Assembly (NCBI GenBank): GCA_012845835.1
Contig: JABAKD010000023.1
Coordinates: forward strand, 7,019,147-7,083,146
From: Undaria pinnatifida
Taxonomy: Eukaryota > Sar > Phaeophyceae > Laminariales > Alariaceae
Direction of reading: 5' to 3'
Length of the DNA stretch: 64,000 bases
Position 1 is the stretch's first letter. Each line of letters starts with the position of its first letter. Below the pieces are notes generated by a model. It did not search any database. It saw only the letters and a program-made list of their open reading frames with translations, and was not told where the DNA came from. Both the position numbers and the translations under genes were made by a program. Of the stretch, positions 63,931 to 64,000 are shown in pieces.

Positions 63931-64000
63931 AACGCGTGCTACGTAGAAGTGCAACATTTTTTTTCTGAGGCTGTTCGCTTGAGGAGCATTACACCTCTCG
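63931..64000 (+). mobile_element. MITE family A copy, cut by window end
   Basis: CAACGCGTGCTACGTAGAAG, TTTTTTTTCTGAGGCTGTTC, then the window stops. Confidence 0.6.

Overview
The window reads as nuclear DNA of a photosynthetic stramenopile, most likely a brown alga. Three observations support this: a long EsV-1-7-repeat protein (a family known from brown algae, where IMM of Ectocarpus belongs), an ankyrin protein whose C-terminal tail resembles (from memory) a large brown-algal ankyrin family, and a gene dispersed as short phase-0 exons across repeat-filled introns. There are no bacterial features: no operons, Shine-Dalgarno sites, CRISPR, rRNA or complete tRNA genes.

Protein-coding content is low. 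Supported genes are: (1) the 3' part of a GT92-family glycosyltransferase on + (exons at 4000-4183, 7787-7903, 9833-10009 and 10239-10307), with two decayed duplicates of its DxD-motif exon; (2) an ankyrin-repeat protein on + (32064-34016); (3) a 975-residue EsV-1-7 protein on + (55641-58568) with about 24 repeat units. Weaker coding traces are a tandem array of about 200-bp coding-like units (11330-12440), small exon candidates at 12824-12912, 13014-13045 and 42258-42391, and a decayed Ty3/Gypsy-like pol fragment on - (about 47281-47700).

Most of the rest is mobile DNA. Three families of short inverted-repeat elements (called A, B and C here, about 250-560 bp) account for some 45 insertions. 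Although their interiors differ, all three have the same terminal architecture: GA, six variable bases, then CTACGRTAG. All three make 4-bp target-site duplications, exact in twelve copies. I infer one shared transposase, not encoded here. Also present are a near-perfect TRIM retrotransposon (1032-1404: 84-bp LTRs, PBS, PPT, TSD), four copies plus a fragment of a tRNA-derived SINE with A and B boxes and a poly(A) tail, an 819-bp TIR element carrying GC-rich cargo (2208-3026), a Stowaway-like MITE with TA duplication (59940-60119), an unassigned repeat with a (TA)n end, and large tetranucleotide arrays (GGGA, ACAG).

Layout: 1-10.3 kb, repeats plus the GT92 gene; 10.3-13.1 kb, poly-C tracts, the tandem coding-like array and orphan exons; 13.1-31 kb, a dense MITE field with nested insertions; 32-34 kb, the ankyrin gene; 34-55.6 kb, sparse sequence with scattered repeats and a 48-52 kb domain rich in CAGCAGT/GTAC motifs; 55.6-58.6 kb, the EsV-1-7 gene, free of insertions; 58.6-64 kb, more MITEs. 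The genes show no evident functional linkage. All repeat families were called by eye, so boundaries of diverged copies are approximate.
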